DNA of 64,000 bases, from positions 78,356,001 to 78,420,000 of the forward strand of contig NC_092342.1 of assembly GCF_046630445.1 (NCBI RefSeq), written 5' to 3'. A model generated the notes under the pieces. It saw only the letters and a list, made by a program, of their open reading frames with translations. It was not told the origin of the DNA and ran no database searches. A program made the translations under genes and the position numbers. The stretch is from Rutidosis leptorrhynchoides (Eukaryota; Streptophyta; Magnoliopsida; Asterales; Asteraceae). The number at the start of each line of letters is the position of its first letter. Position 1 is the first letter of the stretch. Positions 57,525-64,000 of this stretch are shown here, one piece after another.

Positions 57525-58910
57525 TTGTATAAACCACCACAACAAACCGAAGAGAAAAAGTCAAATCTGGAAGAAGTGGTATTTAAGCTAGTTGAATCTC
57601 AAACACAATTTATTGAAACTCAAACTCAAACGAATGAGAGGTTTGATCAGTCATTTAGAACTCAACAAGCTTCCATTTTGAATCTAGAAAAACACGTAGG
57701 TACTCTTGCTAGCATGATGAGTGAGAGGGAACAAGGAAAGCTACCGAGTAATACTGAAGTAAATCCTCGGAAAGAGAATGTTAATATGGTGTCAACAAAT
57801 TCTGAAAAACCAGCTCCAGAAGATGGGAAGGTTTTAGATGTGAGTAACAATGAAGAAGTTACATCACCACCACCACCCGAGTATGTAAAGCCAGTGGTGA
57901 CACCATACAAACCACCCATCCCGTTTCCAAGAAAAGGAGTTGAGTATGAGCAAGTAATAAGTAATAAAGATTGTGATACTTCTGGAAAGAAGAAGAAGAA
58001 AAAGAATAAGAAAGTACAAGAAACAAAAGCCGTAGAAGTAAACCCGGTGAATACAGTTCCACCAAAACCTCCACCTAGGGTAGGTGATCCGGGTGAATTT
58101 ATTGTTCCTTGTCTACTTAGTGATTGTGTCATGTATGATGCACTAGCAGATTTAGGTGCAAGTGTGAGTGTTATGTCTCTTTCATTATATAAGAGATTAG
58201 GAGTAGGTGAGTTAAGTCCAACGGATATGAGTGTTCGACTCTTTGATCAAACCATTAAGCACCCAGTTGGAATTGCTGACAACCTACCCATTCAAGTAGG
58301 TAATTTAACCTTTCTAGTCGAATTCATTGTCATTGACATAGAAGAGGACCCAAACATTCCTCTAATTTTAGGTCGACCATTCTTTGCGTCCACCGGGGCG
58401 TTATTTGATGTAGGAAATGGAAGAATGACACTTAAAAGTGGTGACAAATCTATCACCTTTATGATTCGAAAGTCTAAATCTCCACCAACCAAGACCGTTG
58501 AACCAGAAAAAACGATTGGTAAGAACCATGTTGTTTTACCAACTCCAACGGTAGTGCTTAATAATAATAAAACGCCTAAGTGTGGGGAAAATGAAGTAAC
58601 ACCTAATGATGACATGATAACAAAGAACCCCGTTATTGATACGAAATTAAATGACCCCGTTATTAACAGTTCAATGAAGAAACTTTTTAAACGGGCTATT
58701 GATGCTAGAAGTAAGGGGAACTTTAAGTTATGTAACCGGTTAGTATCCAATCTGTCGCCTAAAAAAAGGGCGAAGCTAGTTGAATTATGGGATATTACGG
58801 AAGAAGCCGGGCACTGGCTTAAAGAAAAAGTCACAGATAGGCAAGTTGATTATGGACCAAGAGAAATTGACAATGAAGTTAATCACAATTTCAACACCAC
58901 AGCTACCTAA
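57525..58910 (+). CDS. Element E gag C-terminus and aspartic protease
   Basis: 461 codons in the frame that follows gag after the shift near 57,420; the real frame extends upstream of the listed ATG. A Gln/Lys-rich linker is followed by a retropepsin-like domain (about residues 185-305) with active-site ADLGASVSVMS, then IPLILGRPFF, the usual ILGRPF motif. The C-terminal tail is basic. Stop at 58,908-58,910, followed immediately by GTGTGGGGAG. No RT motif anywhere downstream. Confidence 0.9.
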   Translation: MYKPPQQTEEKKSNLEEVVFKLVESQTQFIETQTQTNERFDQSFRTQQASILNLEKHVGTLASMMSEREQGKLPSNTEVNPRKENVNMVSTNSEKPAPEDGKVLDVSNNEEVTSPPPPEYVKPVVTPYKPPIPFPRKGVEYEQVISNKDCDTSGKKKKKKNKKVQETKAVEVNPVNTVPPKPPPRVGDPGEFIVPCLLSDCVMYDALADLGASVSVMSLSLYKRLGVGELSPTDMSVRLFDQTIKHPVGIADNLPIQVGNLTFLVEFIVIDIEEDPNIPLILGRPFFASTGALFDVGNGRMTLKSGDKSITFMIRKSKSPPTKTVEPEKTIGKNHVVLPTPTVVLNNNKTPKCGENEVTPNDDMITKNPVIDTKLNDPVINSSMKKLFKRAIDARSKGNFKLCNRLVSNLSPKKRAKLVELWDITEEAGHWLKEKVTDRQVDYGPREIDNEVNHNFNTTAT

Positions 58911-61220
58911 GTGTGGGGAGATTCGAATGTTCTAAAAAGATAATGCTGTCTAAAGTTATTTGTTCTGTTCTCGTGTAGTTCCGAGAATGGAATCCGATTG
59001 GTCTTTTCCGCTAGCAGACACTAAAGAACTAGTTTTCTCCCTCCATTCTGAATTTTTATTTTTTTTAGGTTTTATTTGAAATTAATATGCATTTTAATTT
59101 ATGTTTTATTGTGATTTTAAAAAAACAAAATTTACTTTATTTCTTTAAGTTAAAAATATGATTTTTAAAATTCGTCGTAAGTTGAACACTAGGTCATTGA
59201 ACCGAAATTGCTTTACCCGAGGGCGGGGCGACAAATTTTGTTATCATTATTTTTAATTTTATTGATCTAAAGGATGCCAAAAATATTATATATTATAAAT
59301 TTTTGAACGTGGGGTTATGCACCAAACTTCAAAAATATGTATATATATGTTTGTATTTTATGTTATGTACACAACAGGGTAAAACAGCGCACTTTCAAAG
59401 ACTGTCATGAAGTTCAGCAAAAGCTACTGATTTTGACAAGACGTAAAAAATCAAATGTGAAATAACAATATGTTTGCAAACTCGGTATTTTTAATCACTT
59501 TTCTACGTTAATCACCCTCATGAATTTATAATTATAGTCTGATTTCATGCAAATGAGGGCATTGCATGATCTTAAGTGTAGGGAAGGGTTATAAATTCTT
59601 TCGGGTTTGCACTTGGTTTATTTGCCAAATTTTGTGAAAATTTGAAAAATTTTAAATTAAATGAACTCAAAATTATGTTTATACATATTTATGAACGATG
59701 AAAACTAGGTGATAATACCGAAATTATCGTTACCTCGAAAAGGACATAAATTGAGAAACACCCTAAAACGCTTGAATTCATTTAAAATGAAATAGAAGAA
59801 AATAAAAAGACAAAGAAAGAAACTAAGTGTGGGAAGAATGTACCAAGTTATTCAATTTAAAACATATATCACATATTTTTGTACAAGATTATTGCAGGTA
59901 CTTTTGCTTTGGACGATACTAATCAGTTTTACCCGGTTTACTGTAATACATTTGAAAGAAAGATGGATCTACACGATGAATCAATTCCATCATTAAAAGG
60001 AAGTAAAGTCTTCCGAAAAAGACACGCGCTTCTTGATTTAGGTCATGAAGTTGTCGTCCAGACCAGCTGTAGGTTGACGAAAAATCTAGAAAAGTCATCA
60101 CTAAAATCAGCAGGAAATCCACGGACCTCAGCATCAAACAGGGTCGCCAAGTGGTCAGATTTATCCTAACCATGAGAAGGATTTATCTCGTACAATGGGG
60201 AGGCACCGTGCAAATTAGCTTGATAAGACTAATGAATCAGATCCCCAGAAAATGATAATCTCCTTAAAGATTAAAAATCAGCTTTTAAGACTGATAATAC
60301 TCAATCCTAGAGATTAACCTTAAAGATTGAGAATTCAAACTCATGGAATTCGATGATATCTAAACTCGAGCATGAACGAGAAAATATTTTGATCAAAAAT
60401 ACAAACCGATTTGTTTTCTGAAAAACCATTTTCAATGCGTTCATTACCATTGAACGTAAAATCCTAAGAAATTCACCTGGAATTTATTAGGTCACCTGAA
60501 CCAAATCGGGTGTCAACCGTAAGAACGGTGGTTGCATAGCATGGTCGGAGACAGGACCTTGTGCCAGACCGAAAAATTATAGGATGATCTTTACTATCGC
60601 TCCTACCAAGGATAGTTCTAGCATCCGACACGTTAATAAGACCATAATCATCTGCATGTCACGGGACATTGCCTTAACAGTTTCTTGTTCATCGCTTTCC
60701 TTTACAACCGGACGGTAGTTTACCGAAAGGTAATATACGGAACAAGTAAACTGGATGTGTACTTTCCGATACCGGGATAGCAGTGGATTACACGAACCTA
60801 AAAGTTTTAGCCAAAATATTGATCCACAAATATATTTTGCAACACCGATGATGGATCAAATCAGAAAACTTGTCTAGGGTAAAATCTAGCTTGAATTTTC
60901 AAAAGATCAAATGTTTTCATAAAGATCCAATTTCCTTAAAGGATCTAAATTTTTATAGTCATGTGGGACTGTAAACCGCCTTTCAAATATGCACTTTGCT
61001 TTGGAAACCGAAAGTAAATCGGCTATTTGATTGCAAGTGTCGTTGTCCTAAACCCAAGGCAACTGTGGATGACACACCCACCTTTAACCATATCGTTACT
61101 ATCATTGTTTATACCGCTCTATCAAAATCACTGATGTACAAAGTGTGAAGAATAAAGAAGTGATTCGTGTGATGTATTATATTATTTCAAGACTGTATTG
61201 CTTGAGGACAAGCAACGCTC
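58911..61220 (+). other. Element E 3' region without pol
   Basis: 2.3 kb where an autonomous element would carry RT and integrase. No YxDD, RNase H or DD35E motif in any frame. Includes the segment matching D (59,500-59,567) and PPT-like words (CTTAAGTGTAGGGAAGG at about 59,572 and AACTAAGTGTGGGAAG at about 59,821). The 96-codon frame at 59,879 has no recognisable domain. Confidence 0.7.
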
Positions 61221-61234
61221 AAGTGTGGGGATAT
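61221..61234 (+). other. Element E polypurine tract
   Basis: AAGTGTGGGGATAT directly before the 3' LTR, preceded by GAGGACAAGCAACGCTC, as in other Athila/Tat-type elements. Confidence 0.8.
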
Positions 61235-63055
61235 TGATAAGGCTAAAAAGGAACATATATTTCATAGCAAAATCCCCCAAGAAAGACAAGATTTTAGTTG
61301 CAATTGTTCCATTTTCAAGTAATATTCGTTTATTTTAAATAAGTGCGAAGACAAAAGGCGAAAACGACGAATTGAAGACACAAAGGTCCAAAAAGCTCAA
61401 AAGTACAAGATACAATCAAAAAGGTTCAAATTATTGATGAGGAACGTCTAAAAATGACAAGAGTACAAGTTACAAAACGCAAAGTACAAAATATAAAATT
61501 GTACGCAAGGACGTTCGAAAATCCGGAACCGGGACCAGAGTCAACTCTCAACGCTCGACGCAACGGTGTAAAAATTACGAGTCAACTATGCACAAGAATA
61601 AAATATAATATTTAAATAATTCATAATAAGAATAATATTAAATAATAAAAAGTTGTTAATTGAGCATAGTTCAGGGGTCATAAGTGAAAATTCAATTTCT
61701 AAATTCGCCTATAAAAGGCTTTGTAATCGTAATATAAAAACACACCTTTTTCTATCTTTTTCTTATTTATCAATATCAATTATCAATATCTATATTCTAT
61801 ATCTCTATCATAATGTTAACTTAATAAGATATAACAATAATCTTAATTTTAATTTTAAATTATGATAATAATAAGATTTATGATAGAGATCGTTTGAGTG
61901 TGTAAGTCGAAATTCTGTCCGTGTAACGCTACGCTATTTTTAATCATTGTAAGTTATGTTCAACCTTTTTACATTAATGTATCGTAACTAAGTTATTATT
62001 ATGCTTATTTGAGCCGAAGTAATCGTGATGTTGGGCTAAAATATTAAGAAGGGGTTATTGAACTTTGGACCATAATTAAGGTTTGGGCAAAAGACCGACA
62101 CTTGTGGAAATTGAACTATTGACTATTAATAGATGGGGGGTATTGTCTAATTGAGTGACAACTCATTGGAGTCTGTCGAACCTATCTTCAAATTAATTAA
62201 CCTAATAATTAATAATGATTATGGTTGTCCTATTTAGTGATGTTCATATGGAATCTGTTATAATCATTTAATTAATCAATTGGGTTGGGTAATTGATTAT
62301 TCATTCTGATCAAGTGGATGAATTAATATTCATAAACTAATTAAAACAGGGGTGGATTACATACAGTGATAACTGGTGTAATTGTTGACAGAAGTGATAA
62401 CTGCGTCACAGTTTAAATCCTTAATCAGTTGGAATATTTGACTTCGGGTATAAGGGTAATTTGACGAGGATACTCGCACTTTATTTTTATGACCGATGGA
62501 CTATTATGGACAAAAACCAGATAGACGTATCAAATAAACCAGGACAAAGGACAATTAACCCATGGTAATAAATTAAAATCAACACGTCAAACATCATGAT
62601 TACGGAAGTTTAAATAAGCATAATTCTTTTATTATATTTCTCATCGTATCTTTATTTACTGTCATTTTATTACTCGCAATTTTATTTACTGTCATTTTAT
62701 TTATTGTCATTATTTTACGCACTTTAATTATCGTCATTTATCTTTACGCTTAAAATATAGAATCGAAAAACCGGTCATTAAACGGTAAAACCCCCCTTTT
62801 ATAATAATATTACTACTTATATAATTATATATATTTTGTATAAATATAGTTAAAAATATAGTAAGTATCACCAGCTCCCTGTGGAACGAACCGGACTTAC
62901 TAAAAACTACACTACTCTACGATTAGGTACACTGCCTATAGTGTTGTAGCAAGGTTTAGGTATATCCCATCCGTAAATTAATAAAACTTGTGTCATATTT
63001 TGTAGTATTTTGTATTAAAAATAATACTATTTCGTACCCTCACGCTACATCATCA
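61235..63055 (+). repeat. 3' LTR of element E (1821 bp)
   Basis: Near-identical to 53,165-54,984; a one-base indel sits next to the TATA box (CGCTATAAAAG versus CGCCTATAAAAG). Followed by TSD ATACT. Confidence 0.95.
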
Positions 63056-63060
63056 ATACT

Positions 63061-64000
63061 CCATAATAATTATAATAATTAGCTAGTGTTTTCACTCTGG
63101 TGAAAAAATGACTTGTTTCTATTTTCGGATAGGAAAATGATTGTTATTAAAAATATTAAGTAATATTAAGTAATCAATTAAAATATTAGATATTCCATCC
63201 CTCTAAATCGATTCTTATACATTATTAATTAATTAATTTTTTATATGTCCCAAATAATTATCTTACTTTCTTTTTCATAAATTTATAAGTATAACGTGAT
63301 AAGGTTTCTGTGTCCCTATTTTACACATGAAAAATAAAAGATAATTTAAAAGTAAATGGTAAGACTAAAAAGCTAACAAAAAATACATATGATAATCATA
63401 TTTTTAAAACTGTATTTTTTTGTCTGAGAATAATATATTTGAGACGAAGGAGTATTAAATATTTAGTTAAATATTAAATATGAATATGAAATGAATTTGA
63501 GATGGCTCGTGCTTTACGATAAATAGTTTCATTCAATACTTATAACATTATGTTGGTAATATAAATAACCTGCACATTGTAGTTAGAAATCGTTCACAGA
63601 AATACACATTTTCACTATATATTAAACACTTTTCGATAGTTTATAATTACAATATGTATATAAATGATTGATACCAATTTTTTATAAAACGAATATACTC
63701 TAAGAAAAATTAAACCGTATACATTGTTGTGGAAAATAATTTGTTATATACCAAAAACATTGCTTAGATAGTCACTCGCATTGTGATGGATAAATCGTTT
63801 GTACCTATATATGATTCCGCTATTATTATTTTATTTTATTTTTTGAAAAGTAACCAAATTTCTCATTAATATAAAAGATAGAGGACATCAAAGTCTTAGA
63901 GTGAAAGGGTTAAAGCTTACAAATACAGAAAACTCGGAAACTCTGAAGCTATAAAACACGAACAGCAAACTAAACTACATGAAGCTACACTAAAATAATT
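63061..64000. other. CHUP1 upstream region with possible MITE and LINE tail
   Basis: No gene. 63,061-63,190 is the sequence that would have abutted the CHUP1 TATA box before E arrived. 63,838-64,000 reads on the minus strand like a plant L1 3' end (..TATTAATGAGAAATTTGG.., then an A-rich tail), so a LINE probably enters from the right. Confidence 0.45.
63193..63452. mobile_element. Possible Stowaway-like MITE
   Basis: Left end TTCCATCCCTCTAAAT and right end (other strand) CTCCTTCGTCTCAAAT are similar to the CTCCCTCCGTCTCA family of Stowaway ends. TA on both sides (63,191-63,192 and 63,453-63,454). 260 bp, AT-rich, no ORF. The terminal match is imperfect. Confidence 0.42.

Larger units (their letters stand above)
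53165..63055 (+). mobile_element. Element E: Athila-like gag-protease element without RT, complete, 9.9 kb
   Basis: LTRs 53,165-54,984 and 61,235-63,055, TSD ATACT (53,160-53,164 and 63,056-63,060), tRNA-Asp-type PBS and PPT AAGTGTGGGGATAT. About five differences between the 1.82-kb LTRs were seen by eye, so this is a very recent insertion. Encodes gag and protease but no RT, RNase H or integrase, so reverse transcription and integration must have been supplied in trans. Shares leader and 3' sequence with element D. Confidence 0.95.

Noticed and set aside
59879-60169. 96-codon ORF in the 3' part of element E
   Set aside because: No domain, no neighbours supporting it, and the opposite strand is equally open; insufficient to call a gene.

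Overview
The window is eudicot nuclear DNA, AT-rich, with introns, microsatellites and dense nested retrotransposons. The one recognisable host gene is CHUP1 (chloroplast positioning). The element families would fit a large daisy-family (Asteraceae) genome, but that placement is inference and no genus can be named.

Layout. 1-33,060 is a nest of insertions inside insertions. A decayed Ty1/copia pol on the minus strand (pieces at 28.0, 29.2-30.7 and 32.8-33.06 kb) was hit by solo LTRs H (28,256-29,154) and I (30,723-32,784) and by an Athila/Tat-like element D (minus; LTR 26,071-28,011, internal to 23,328). D was then hit by element B (minus; 5' LTR 20,623-23,327, internal, and part of the 3' LTR 7,659-9,764). 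B was in turn hit twice: by chromovirus A in its 3' LTR (minus; window start to 7,658, gag-pol with three lesions) and by C in its 5' leader (plus; 13,587-20,590, TSD TGGTT, no working genes). 33.06-40.76 kb is a minus-strand LTR (J) split by a nearly full-length LINE (about 35.43-40.37 kb).

41,416-45,674 is a complete nine-coding-exon CHUP1 gene on the minus strand (960 codons before the stop). Its non-coding first exon and TATA box appear to lie at 53.06-53.16 kb, moved away by a solo LTR (G, 47,252-53,058, TSD GTTAA). G itself carries a hAT transposon (47,633-49,075, 8-bp TSD TATACAAT) and another solo LTR (F, 49,087-51,820, TSD ATGTT). A young gag-protease-only Athila-like element E (53,165-63,055, TSD ATACT) sits directly upstream of the TATA box. 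The last 0.9 kb holds displaced CHUP1 upstream sequence, a possible Stowaway MITE and a LINE tail.

The most interesting signals are not genes but repeated cis-structures in the LTRs and leaders: a shared CCATGCGATCGCATGG doublet just upstream of the TATA box in two unrelated lineages; an AGGTGAG donor-like motif in seven LTR families, followed in three by tandem stem-loop arrays; a hairpin in the internal regions of A, B and C; and a perfect AAATTTCG/CGAAATTT hairpin beside the polypurine tract of A, B and C. These are what elements without their own pol (B, C, D, E) would need to keep in order to be mobilised in trans. That role is inference.
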